64,000 bases of DNA, taken from the NCBI RefSeq assembly GCF_024496085.1, contig NZ_CP101751.1:2480001-2544000 (forward strand). The letters run 5' to 3'. The translations under genes were made by a program, and so were the position numbers. Below are positions 8,643-16,620 of the stretch, piece after piece. The notes beneath the pieces were generated by a model, which did no database searches, was not told where the DNA came from, and saw only the letters and a list, made by a program, of their open reading frames with translations. The stretch comes from Flavobacterium cerinum (lineage in GTDB: Bacteria; Bacteroidota; Bacteroidia; Flavobacteriales; Flavobacteriaceae). Positions within the stretch are counted from its first letter, which is position 1; every line of letters starts with the position of its first letter.

Positions 8643-9833
8643 TTAAAGTATGACGAGGGTCTTTCTTCCTTTTTCGTTGTTTTCGATCTTATAGTTGATC
8701 TTGATTAGTTCGAGCATTTTCAGTACCATCTTCAAATCCGATTGACGTGAGATACCACCGCTGATACGTTCGTTAGGTATCGCTGTATTGTAACGTACAT
8801 CGATATTATACCATCTGGAAATCTGTTGCATTACTTCTGGTACGGTAGCTTCGTCAAACGTAAACAATCCGTTTTTCCACGCTAGATCGGTTTCGAGATT
8901 GGCAGCAGCAATGTTAATCGCTGATTTACCCAATACCGATTTTTGTCCAGGCTTTAGGATTTTGGCAAATAGCGAATGAAGAGCCGGTTGTACCTGAACA
9001 GAACCTTCTGCAAGCGATGTAATGGTTTGTCCATTGTCACCGTAGCTATTCACGTTGAAATGGGTTCCAAGTACCTTTACTTCCTGCTGAGTTGTTTTTA
9101 CAATAAAAGGGCGAGTTTTATCATGCGCAACCTCAAAGTAGGCTTCGCCGCTTAGTTTTACTGTCCTTGTTTGGTAACGCGACCCAAGCGAAGCAGCGTA
9201 GGTAAGACTTGATGCGGCGTTGAGCCATACTTTAGAATTATCTGGTAATATTACCTGATAGGTTTCACCTTGTGTTGTTGTTAGTGTATTGTTTTTTTCT
9301 GTTGCCTCACCACTTGCTTCAATTTTGTACACCAATACTCCATTGGCATTTTTGCTGATACTTATCCCGGGTTCATTTGCGAGTTCTCCAATACCTTGAT
9401 CTGAAAGAATAATCTGTTTGCCATTAGATAGGGTTAAGGTCGCAGCATTTTTTCCGGGTTTAACATCGTCAAAGGATGCGATAGCCGGCTTATTGTTTAA
9501 AACATCTTTAGATCGTAGGAAGTAAGCTGCGGAGGTAGCTATTGCCAACAGTATGGCGGCAATTGCTATGACTTTTTTCCAAACAGCTTGTTTTTGTTTT
9601 TCCACAAAAATGTGCTGTTTGATGCCTAGGTACAAGTCTCCAAGCTTTTCGGCTCTTGCCGGGTTGGTAGCAAGTGTATCATCATCGTCTAATGGTGTGG
9701 AAATTATAAGATTGCGCAAAGCGTCTTCATCGGTCGTTCCGAAGTGATTGAAGAGTTTGTGTAGGTCTTCGGGAGTACATTGCCGAGATAGGAAGCGGTT
9801 GAATAGATTTTGTATGTTTTGCGAATTTTCCAC
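8643..9833 (-). CDS. FecR-family anti-sigma factor
   Basis: This is a single-pass inner membrane anti-sigma factor that holds an ECF sigma and receives a signal from the STN domain of SusC. Domains: cytoplasmic N-terminus with LFNRFLSRQ and TPEDL.KLF (about 5-30), one membrane helix (about 90-110), FecR domain (about 175-270, with LPDNSKVWLNAASSL and GEAYFEVAHD), and a C-terminal STN-like DUF4974 domain (about 315-395). I place the start at GTG 9833 because family members begin close to the NIQ.LF.RFL motif and AGGAAGAAAAGG precedes it; an upstream GTG at 9872 would add 13 residues. Its cognate sigma gene is not adjacent but 3.7 kb away at 13548-14141. Confidence 0.92.
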   Translation of the reverse strand: MENSQNIQNLFNRFLSRQCTPEDLHKLFNHFGTTDEDALRNLIISTPLDDDDTLATNPARAEKLGDLYLGIKQHIFVEKQKQAVWKKVIAIAAILLAIATSAAYFLRSKDVLNNKPAIASFDDVKPGKNAATLTLSNGKQIILSDQGIGELANEPGISISKNANGVLVYKIEASGEATEKNNTLTTTQGETYQVILPDNSKVWLNAASSLTYAASLGSRYQTRTVKLSGEAYFEVAHDKTRPFIVKTTQQEVKVLGTHFNVNSYGDNGQTITSLAEGSVQVQPALHSLFAKILKPGQKSVLGKSAINIAAANLETDLAWKNGLFTFDEATVPEVMQQISRWYNIDVRYNTAIPNERISGGISRQSDLKMVLKMLELIKINYKIENNEKGRKTLVIL

Positions 9834-10052
9834 GTGCCTTTTCTTCCTTATATGCTTTGAAATGAAAAACACACTAATGAAATGCGAAAAAAAATAACAA
9901 AAAAAATAAAAGTGTGATTTTACGCGAAACCGTAAAGCTAATAGGGAGTAATTGATTAAATTGATGTTTTTTGAATTATTCGTAATTGTAATAGCTTTAA
10001 TATAATTAAGAGTGTCAATGTTAGTTAAATGAATTAAAAAGTATAAAGGTTA

Positions 10053-10949
10053 ATGACGAAAAAACTTGATATAACTTCCACAGTTGCGGAAAATGTAATA
10101 AATACTGCAAAAAGTTTTTTAGGTAAACTTATTGGTCCAGCAGTTAGTGAAACTGGACTTCTATTTAAAGATAAAGTGTCGTTTTGGCGCTTCAATAATC
10201 AACTCAAGATAATTTTAAGGGCTAAGGAAAAGTGTGAAAAACATGGGATTAATCCTAAGTCCATTTCTTTTAAGATTTTATGTCCACTTTTGGAATATGC
10301 TAGTATGGAAGATAATGAAGAAGCTCAGGATATATGGGCTAATTTATTAATTAATATGGTTGATTCTGAGCAGAATATTCAGAACCATGTTTTTCCGTAT
10401 ATATTAAGTCAGGTTTCGATAAATGAGTTTTCAGTTATTGAAGAAATATTTAATATCAATTGGAAAAGAAAGGAAAAACATCAAAAAGAGATAGAACTTT
10501 TGGAAGATCAATTGGTTGATTTACAGAAGATGTTGGATTTTGAGTTAATAGAAAGAAATAAAGACGGAGATGTAGTAGATCTGTTGGATGATTTAATCTT
10601 TTATGAAAAAGGAGATACCCCAGAAAAACTTCGGGAAATAAAAAACAAAATTAATTTTAACAGATATTTTATTAATTCCCCTTGCCGAATTCTCAAAAGA
10701 AAATTGGCAAATTATGAGGAGGCGAATCTAGTAAGACTCGGTGTTTTAAAAAGTATAATGCGCCCTCATGCCTATGTGGCACAAAATAGTATTCCTCAGC
10801 ATATAGACGGAGAAGACTTGAACTTACAAGATTTGCAGATCCATGTGGAAAATAAAGATGAAGATTTGATAATCACTGAATTAGGGGAAATGTTCCTAAA
10901 GGCTTGTTTAATTAAAATGGACAAGAGGAGTAAAGAGCCGACTGTTTAA
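10053..10949 (+). CDS. Abi-alpha family protein (DUF4393), candidate abortive-infection gene
   Basis: A 298-residue soluble protein. The N-terminal half matches the DUF4393/Abi_alpha pattern: FLGKLIGPAVSE, DKVSFWRFNNQLKI, then ISFKILCPLLEYASMEDNEE and QDIWANLL. The family was named after abortive-infection proteins, but its biochemical activity is not established. It is the first gene of a compact plus-strand unit with the genes at 10986 (36-bp gap) and 11679, all AT-rich and opposite in strand to the uptake operon around them. The start at 10053 is the first ATG after a long AT-rich untranslated stretch. Family call confident; defence role inferred. Confidence 0.8.
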   Translation: MTKKLDITSTVAENVINTAKSFLGKLIGPAVSETGLLFKDKVSFWRFNNQLKIILRAKEKCEKHGINPKSISFKILCPLLEYASMEDNEEAQDIWANLLINMVDSEQNIQNHVFPYILSQVSINEFSVIEEIFNINWKRKEKHQKEIELLEDQLVDLQKMLDFELIERNKDGDVVDLLDDLIFYEKGDTPEKLREIKNKINFNRYFINSPCRILKRKLANYEEANLVRLGVLKSIMRPHAYVAQNSIPQHIDGEDLNLQDLQIHVENKDEDLIITELGEMFLKACLIKMDKRSKEPTV

Positions 10950-10985
10950 TAAATCAAAATGATAAAATAAAAAATATAACCGCGG

Positions 10986-11666
10986 ATGAAGGGAATGTAT
11001 AATAGCTATAGGACGGACTATCCTAACCAGGTACACCAATTGAATTTTTCAATCTCTCAAAATCACTATTTATTGAAAAACGGGGATATTAAGTTCCAGG
11101 ATAAAAAGTTTGATGTTAATTGGAAAAATTATCAGAGTACAGGAAAGAGACATTTGGTGAATATTCTAATCAGAGATCATTTCAGTAATTGTTTTTATGC
11201 TGAAATACACGCAATCGATCTCGTTCCGAGTATTGGCGATTTTTTATTTAATGCATGGAGGGAGAAAGATCATTTTGAATTCTGTGGAATTCCCAAAAAC
11301 TTAATTTTGGGCAGGCATATTATTCAGCAGTTTCCGGAAATTGAAAATTTGCGAGTAAATGCAAATCTTAATGTTGAACTGGCACAAAATGGTTTTGCAA
11401 CGGGGATACGCTCGGTAAGGGATTGGGAGAATAATATTAGATACTATTCTTCCTTTAGGAATCTTAAGAGCTTAGATGATTTTCAGGATAATGTAGAAAT
11501 AATATGTAGAGCTTTAAATTTAAGTGAAAGTGGAAAAACAGAAGCTAATCTGAAGAAATGGATGAACAATGCCCCAAGAGGAACTGTGATTAATGATAAA
11601 CAAGTATTTGAGAGTCTGTTTGAACAGACGAAAGACAAAGGTAATACTATCGAAAGCAAATTATAA
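10986..11666 (+). CDS. Unrecognised protein with a degenerate integrase-core (RNase H-like) look
   Basis: A 226-residue soluble protein, not assigned to a family. The stretch from about residue 52 to 150 follows the order of a retroviral-type integrase core: strands around HLVNILIRDHFSNCF, a helix with FLFNAWREK, then GIPKNLILGRH where active transposases have a second aspartate followed by glycine. Here that aspartate is missing, so DDE catalysis is unlikely. The C-terminal 60 residues are helical and charged. It is sandwiched between the Abi-alpha gene and a PIN-like nuclease gene (12-bp gap), suggesting a three-component system in which it might bind nucleic acid. The fold proposal is an inference from pattern only. 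Confidence 0.65.
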   Translation: MKGMYNSYRTDYPNQVHQLNFSISQNHYLLKNGDIKFQDKKFDVNWKNYQSTGKRHLVNILIRDHFSNCFYAEIHAIDLVPSIGDFLFNAWREKDHFEFCGIPKNLILGRHIIQQFPEIENLRVNANLNVELAQNGFATGIRSVRDWENNIRYYSSFRNLKSLDDFQDNVEIICRALNLSESGKTEANLKKWMNNAPRGTVINDKQVFESLFEQTKDKGNTIESKL

Positions 11667-11678
11667 ATAACTTTAAAG

Positions 11679-12623
11679 ATGAAGGTTTATATTGACTTAA
11701 ATATATTTGATAGACTTGAAAAGCTTGAAAAGCTTGAAGAACCAGAAAGAAAGTTTTACGAGATACTTTTTTCTATGCTCAAAGAAAAACGTGTCTTGAC
11801 AGCGTATTCAAATGCGCATCTTAATGATCTTTTCCGTGGTTATAAAAAAAATCCTAATTATATAGAAGGCCACTTAAATAACATTAAATCATTTACGGAT
11901 AACCTATGTATCTGCCAATATTGGGGGGAGAAAGCCGCTTTGTTACATTTTAGGGATATTTCAGATTTTTTTAAGGAAAAGGTTGATGATTGGGAATTTG
12001 AATTTAATTCATATGATGAGCTTTTTGAAGAAGAACCTTTATTAAAACAGACAATTGAATTGTCTAAATTTATTCCATTGCCTCTTGAATTTAAAAAGGG
12101 ATATGTAGATCCGATGTTTGGCGTAATGTTTCCACTTTCAAAGATTCATAATAATCTATATGCGTTACAATCTGATATTTTCAACTTCCAGTTAAGACTT
12201 AAATCGGATTACGGACTTTATAAATCTTTCCGTGCTAACTTGATAACGGGATTGAACAAAATTAAAAGCAATAAAGAATTGATAAAATCTTTGAACGCAA
12301 ATGTTCAAGAGTTACCCAAACATTTGGAGTTAAGTGATATTTTTGACGTTTATACACCTGAGAATAAAACTAGTGATAATGCAATTTATTCTAAGATAAT
12401 TGATACGTTCTTTAAATACGATTTGTCAGGGTATAAAAGTGATGGGCATTTTAATAATATGTTTGACGATGCTCTGCACACATTTTATGCCGCACATTTT
12501 GATTATTTTATCACCAATGATGATAGATGTAAATATAAGGCGGAGAAAACGTTTGATAAATTAAAAATTAAGACCAAAGTAATCACGATCAGTGAAATTG
12601 AAGTAATAAAAAATAGACTTTAG
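11679..12623 (+). CDS. PIN-like domain protein, putative RNase
   Basis: A 314-residue protein. The N-terminus has a first-strand PIN-type motif (KVYIDLNIFDRL, acidic residue at about 5), and the C-terminus has the second half: DDALHTFYAAHFDYF followed by ITNDDR (about 262-283) and a final beta-strand VITISEIE. These provide the acidic cluster expected of metal-dependent PIN RNases. The roughly 230 residues between are mostly helical, making it more than twice the size of VapC toxins, so it is an atypical, inserted PIN protein. It is the last gene of the Abi-alpha unit and the likely effector. No small antitoxin-like ORF precedes it. Confidence 0.75.
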   Translation: MKVYIDLNIFDRLEKLEKLEEPERKFYEILFSMLKEKRVLTAYSNAHLNDLFRGYKKNPNYIEGHLNNIKSFTDNLCICQYWGEKAALLHFRDISDFFKEKVDDWEFEFNSYDELFEEEPLLKQTIELSKFIPLPLEFKKGYVDPMFGVMFPLSKIHNNLYALQSDIFNFQLRLKSDYGLYKSFRANLITGLNKIKSNKELIKSLNANVQELPKHLELSDIFDVYTPENKTSDNAIYSKIIDTFFKYDLSGYKSDGHFNNMFDDALHTFYAAHFDYFITNDDRCKYKAEKTFDKLKIKTKVITISEIEVIKNRL

Positions 12624-12656
12624 TTGATTATATTGATTAAGTAAATTATGAATATT

Positions 12657-12938
12657 TTACTTTGAACACCTATTATTTTTCATTTTCTTTAGGATGTGAA
12701 TAGCATTTTCAAAATCCTGATCAAAAATTGGTTTATCCCAATCTGGTAGAGCAGTGAAAGAGGGTGACTTAAATAGTAAATCTTTTTCTCTCACCATTTT
12801 AGAGTTAAACAACAGCTGTAGATAAGAGTATAGTTTATTTGCAACATTTCTATTAAATGCTTCCATTTCTAGATCAGATAATTTTCCCGCGGCATGATAT
12901 TTTTCTATGACAGTATTTCTTAAGTACAATCTAGCCAT
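12657..12938 (-). CDS. Small hypothetical protein
   Basis: A 93-residue charged, helical protein (ARLYLRNTVIEKYHAAGKL, then ALPDWDKPIFDQDF) that I do not recognise. It has no signal peptide or membrane segment. It converges with the PIN-like gene (33-bp gap) and is followed upstream by the insertion-sequence scar. Amino acid composition is normal for a real gene and no better frame overlaps. It could be a remnant or a small regulator. Confidence 0.5.
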   Translation of the reverse strand: MARLYLRNTVIEKYHAAGKLSDLEMEAFNRNVANKLYSYLQLLFNSKMVREKDLLFKSPSFTALPDWDKPIFDQDFENAIHILKKMKNNRCSK

Positions 12939-13547
12939 ATGAAGAGCAGTCGTTTCGATTAATTTCTCAAATTATGGCTCTTCATGCTTAAAATTGATAC
13001 TTGACATATTTTGTTGGAGGATATTCGAAAAGTGGCCACCTGTTTTTTTTCAAAGTGGCCACTTTTTTCGGTGTAAAGTGTTCAGTGAATTTCAGTTTAA
13101 TATGTTCAGTTGACTGATTTTAAGGGGGTTTTAAGATATGTGTGGCTTGGTTTGAGGTTTCTCTCTGGTGATGTTCAAATCTTTTGTCTAAAGCTCTCAA
13201 ATAGCCATGAACGCTTGAAAAAAGATTTGTTTCGGACCGTGTATTTACTTTAAGTATAATGAAGGTTAGACATCGCCCTTTGCGTAGCAAAACTAAGCCT
13301 AGATAGCTCGTTTCAATCGAACAATTCAAAGTCTAAATACAAGAAAATGAAAGGATGGGTCAGTAATAAAATATGCTATGAGAATTGGACAGTTTGAAAC
13401 GAAATAGCGTGGCTACTTTTTACGGAATACACAGTGTAAAGTATTTACTAGGCTAATTTTAATAAGATTTAACGGCTGTTGGGTGTAATCAGTTTTTTCC
13501 TTGTCTTTATTTTCTGGAATGATAGATTAGGATGAAATGACTTTTTG
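12939..13547. other. Gene-poor scar with insertion-sequence-end-like motifs
   Basis: There is no convincing gene in these 609 bp. Two related motifs occur 354 bp apart in the same orientation: GTGGCCACTTTTTTCGG (13055-13071) and GTGGCTACTTTTTACGG (13409-13425), both followed within about 15 bp by GTGTAAAGT. The first lies in a perfect 14-bp palindrome AAAGTGGCCACTTT (13052-13065), with another GTGGCCAC at 13032-13039. Such terminal sequences recall IS21-type elements of Bacteroidota, so this may be a scar of nested or decayed insertions. Short open frames here are unconvincing. Confidence 0.4.
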
Positions 13548-14141
13548 CTATTTTAGTAATAATATTGAAATCAATATCGCCATTCTCTCCTGCGATTGGA
13601 AGATATAATTTCGTACTATGCAGGTAGCCTGTACTAAATGATTACTTACCGTAGAAACCGAAACGCCCATTTTTGTAGCGGCTTCCTGGTAACTCATTCC
13701 ATCAATTCTACATAGTTTAAAAGCTTCTTTCCGCTGTGGTGTCAACTGTTCCATAGCCTTAACCAATAATTCCTGGCTTTCTTTGTAAAAGATACCTTCT
13801 TCGGTATGTGAATAGGTTTCGATAAATGTACTTACAATATGTTCCTGTAATTTCTTATCACGTGCTATCTTGCGGTAAAGTTGATAGACTTCATTTTCGG
13901 CGACTTTATATAACCAAGACTTGATCGAAAGATCAGGATTGATGGTATGTCTCTTATTCCATAAAATAATAAAGGTGTCCTGTAAAAGCTCGTCAGCAAG
14001 CTGTTCCGACTGTGTTAGTTTTAAAAGTCGGCTATATATCTTATTCGCGTACTGTTGATATAGCGTGTTAAATGCAGTTTCTTCCCCATCTCCTAATTTA
14101 ATTAGAAGTTCCCTTTCATCTATGAGAGACAATACTGGCAT
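13548..14141 (-). CDS. ECF-type RNA polymerase sigma factor (FecI-like)
   Basis: A 197-residue sigma factor. Region 2 is visible at about 15-85 (YQQYANKIYSRLLKL, ELLQDTFIILWNKR, SWLYKVAENEVY) and region 4 at about 125-180 (LTPQRKEAFKLCRIDGMSYQEAA with the HTH MGVSVSTVSNHL). It is the expected partner of the FecR anti-sigma protein, which lies on the same strand but is separated by the 10.0-13.5 kb insertion. In intact loci the sigma gene directly precedes fecR. The short hydrophobic C-terminal tail is common in this group. Confidence 0.92.
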   Translation of the reverse strand: MPVLSLIDERELLIKLGDGEETAFNTLYQQYANKIYSRLLKLTQSEQLADELLQDTFIILWNKRHTINPDLSIKSWLYKVAENEVYQLYRKIARDKKLQEHIVSTFIETYSHTEEGIFYKESQELLVKAMEQLTPQRKEAFKLCRIDGMSYQEAATKMGVSVSTVSNHLVQATCIVRNYIFQSQERMAILISILLLK

Positions 14142-14415
14142 TCGGTTAGTTAGGTAATTTAAATGAACTTACTAAAACAGTAAGTTATAGCAAATTGTGA
14201 AGCAATTATACTTAATTATCAACGGATTGGCAAGATTTAGCGTAAAAACCCGTTGATAAGCATCAGTTCTTAATGTTTGCTTTTATCACTTTATTGATTA
14301 TTAAAGTTTAAAATGTAACTTTTTGTGTAACGTTTTTTATGGGGTATCTACAGACCTAATAAATCATCATTTTATATGATTTAATACCAAATATCAAATT
14401 AATACACTCAACGTT
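14142..14415. other. Divergent intergenic region
   Basis: This is AT-rich DNA between the minus-strand sigma gene and the plus-strand gene at 14416, so it must hold both promoters. A weak ATCAT/ATGAT hairpin lies at about 14363-14382. I see no strong TAnnTTTG match, so the start sites cannot be placed. Confidence 0.3.
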
Positions 14416-15621
14416 ATGCAAGATAGATACCCATTAGAGTACATTGATTTGCTGGCAAGTATGACATTAAACCCTAGCAATGAAAATTTGAGCCGCCTTA
14501 CCAAAGAAGAAATGGACACCATCAATTATCATCTGGAAAAGGAAACCTATCGTATTCAGTCTACGATCAAAAATCACGTTTTTACGGTAAATAAAAAAAA
14601 GGAGGTTGAATTGTTGGTTCGCCAGTACTATTCATCGACAATTAATTTGATAGACCTTTTGTTTGATAACCGGGAAAAGCTACCAAAGGGAAATTCCGGA
14701 CTTAAAAAGATCTATGATAGTATGATCAATATCCTAAATGATCTACTTATGTTTATTGAAAGTCGGTTCGCTAAATTTTTAAGTCTAGAAGAAAAAGTAG
14801 CCAATACTTATCTGCTAATGACAAAGCAGCGTTTGAGGCAAAAATTGCAAGAATTGCAAAAATATCTTGAACTACCGAACCTAAAGAGCCGCGCTCCACT
14901 GAATTTACTTTTAAGCCGCCTGAACCGTTTTGCTGATCGTGCCGGTTCGGATTTTGAGGTTACTTTTAGAACCTTGTTTTATAAAAAGGAACTGATCAAG
15001 GCATTAGAAGAATTGCAATTTGAAAAAGCCGAATTGACGAATGAAAGTGTTTTTGATGCAGTGGATAGAGTTCTTATCTATTTGAATTACAATAGTAAAA
15101 CCTATATCGATGAACTCACACTAAGAATTTTTAAAAGTATAAACCTCTTCAAAACAAGCTTTCAAAAACTTGACAAGTTAAGGTATCACCGAAAAGAGTT
15201 TAAGCAACTTCATCGTAAGCCGGGCTATATTCTAAATCCTAATTATCATGATCTGGATATTATCGTTGAGAAATGGTTTGATGAAGAAATCGGTTACTGG
15301 GAAAAACTTGTTCAATCAACAGTTCAGGTCGAATCACACATTAAGGCTAATATGGTAAATGAGAAAGTAAACAAGATTTTATGTAATCTCACCACTGACC
15401 AGATAGCGCTAATTCTTCGGGGCGCTGATGACGCACGAATCTTTATTGCCAAATCAATGAACGAAGTATTTAAAACTATTGTACCGCATTTATCTACTCC
15501 GCATAAAGTTGATCTTTCCTATGATGCCATGCGCAGTAAGTCCTATGTCGCCGAGGAGCGGGATAAGGAAAAAGCAATAGAAGCGTTAGAAAAAATTATA
15601 AGGAAAATCCGAAGCTATTAA
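14416..15621 (+). CDS. Unrecognised helical protein, ICE-associated
   Basis: A 401-residue, highly charged, almost entirely helical protein with probable coiled-coil stretches (for example TKQRLRQKLQELQKYLEL at about 137-154 and the C-terminal EEERDKEKAIEALEK-like region). No signal peptide, membrane helix or catalytic motif is evident. It starts at an unambiguous ATG and runs divergently from the sigma gene. Its position, at the edge of the cargo and not in the tra operon, and its structure suggest a scaffold or DNA-binding role. I considered an RteC-type excision regulator but saw no convincing match. Function unknown. Confidence 0.7.
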   Translation: MQDRYPLEYIDLLASMTLNPSNENLSRLTKEEMDTINYHLEKETYRIQSTIKNHVFTVNKKKEVELLVRQYYSSTINLIDLLFDNREKLPKGNSGLKKIYDSMINILNDLLMFIESRFAKFLSLEEKVANTYLLMTKQRLRQKLQELQKYLELPNLKSRAPLNLLLSRLNRFADRAGSDFEVTFRTLFYKKELIKALEELQFEKAELTNESVFDAVDRVLIYLNYNSKTYIDELTLRIFKSINLFKTSFQKLDKLRYHRKEFKQLHRKPGYILNPNYHDLDIIVEKWFDEEIGYWEKLVQSTVQVESHIKANMVNEKVNKILCNLTTDQIALILRGADDARIFIAKSMNEVFKTIVPHLSTPHKVDLSYDAMRSKSYVAEERDKEKAIEALEKIIRKIRSY

Positions 15622-15742
15622 ATTAAATATAGAGAATGGCAAATGCTTGTCGATGTATTTACCTGGTTGTTTTTGATGTTTTCATCGGAAATATAAATAA
15701 CGGTTAGAAGTTTATCTCCTTAGAGGATATTAATTATACAAT

Positions 15743-16618
15743 TTATGCAAGTCGGAATAAGTAGCGGTTTATTTTTTCTATCTGTCCATTTGCTTGAATC
15801 TGGTTATAAACATCAGCAATCTGGTGGAGATATTCTTTATCATTGCATACAATATATTTTTTTGCCTGATGAAACATTGCTAAATCTTTGTTTAGATAGA
15901 ATGTGGCATTCTTAATATTTTTTGATTGAGAATCATTGCAAATAAATGTTTCAGTACTACTAAGTGGTAATATGAAATTGCCGAAATTTTCGAGATCATT
16001 GCTATCACTTTCTATCAGTGGGACATCGCCAAGGATTGATTTTATATTGGGATTGATATTTATATAACTATTACGGTGAACGCGTAGTAATTTTTCTTCA
16101 CTGATGTTAAAGTTGTCATAGAAAGGAAGAAAGGGGAAAATCAATTTTTTTGTTTGTTTAAATAATTCTGAGTTCATTAGATATTCTAATGCTTCCTTGT
16201 GATCCGAACCATCGTTTCTTTTGATCACAATGTTGATAGGAAGTTTATCATAGGGGAATTCCTTGTCTTTGGCATCAAAAAGATCATCGTTTGATGGCAA
16301 CCGCCATTTCAGGGATGATGCCATGACCAATATAGATGTTAATGCCTCTTCTGTAATGATACCGGAACGTGAAATTTCTACTATATCTCTTGAAAATTTT
16401 TCATCAAGTTCAGCATAGAGTTTTTCGATGTTATCATTAGGTACTCCGTCAAAGTACCAGGTGTTTCTGTTCATCTCGAAGAAGACAGATTTGGGACTTC
16501 TTTTCTCTTTTGCAAAAGCTTGTTTTTCTTTATCGTACAGATAAAGCATATTGTCTTTGTCAGCAAATCGCTTTATGAGAAACTGCGGGATATAGTGGTG
16601 CCTCTTTGAAATACCCAT
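15743..16618 (-). CDS. DUF4238 family protein
   Basis: A 291-residue protein opening with KRHHYIPQFLIKRFAD, the diagnostic N-terminal HHYIP motif of DUF4238, followed by a short beta-rich segment (NMLYLYDK) and a PKSVFFE..NTWYFDG stretch typical of the family. The conserved histidines suggest a metal or active site, but no activity is established. It lies 2 bp after the HExxH gene on the same strand, so the two are almost certainly co-transcribed and probably act together. Regulatory input is not visible. Confidence 0.82.
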   Translation of the reverse strand: MGISKRHHYIPQFLIKRFADKDNMLYLYDKEKQAFAKEKRSPKSVFFEMNRNTWYFDGVPNDNIEKLYAELDEKFSRDIVEISRSGIITEEALTSILVMASSLKWRLPSNDDLFDAKDKEFPYDKLPINIVIKRNDGSDHKEALEYLMNSELFKQTKKLIFPFLPFYDNFNISEEKLLRVHRNSYININPNIKSILGDVPLIESDSNDLENFGNFILPLSSTETFICNDSQSKNIKNATFYLNKDLAMFHQAKKYIVCNDKEYLHQIADVYNQIQANGQIEKINRYLFRLA

Positions 16619-16620
16619 AT

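Noticed and set aside
10986..11666. The middle cassette gene as an active DDE transposase
   Set aside because: The second catalytic aspartate position reads glycine-arginine and no inverted repeats flank the gene.
1..12000. A left attachment site (second copy of the ssrA 3' end)
   Set aside because: No copy of the ssrA 3' sequence was found by eye in the left part or elsewhere in the window.
13120..13329. Minus-strand 69-codon open frame in the IS scar
   Set aside because: No plausible protein composition and no family resemblance; it lies across the remnant motifs.
14416..15621. 401-residue protein as an RteC-type excision regulator
   Set aside because: It is longer than RteC and I could not find the conserved RteC C-terminal pattern.
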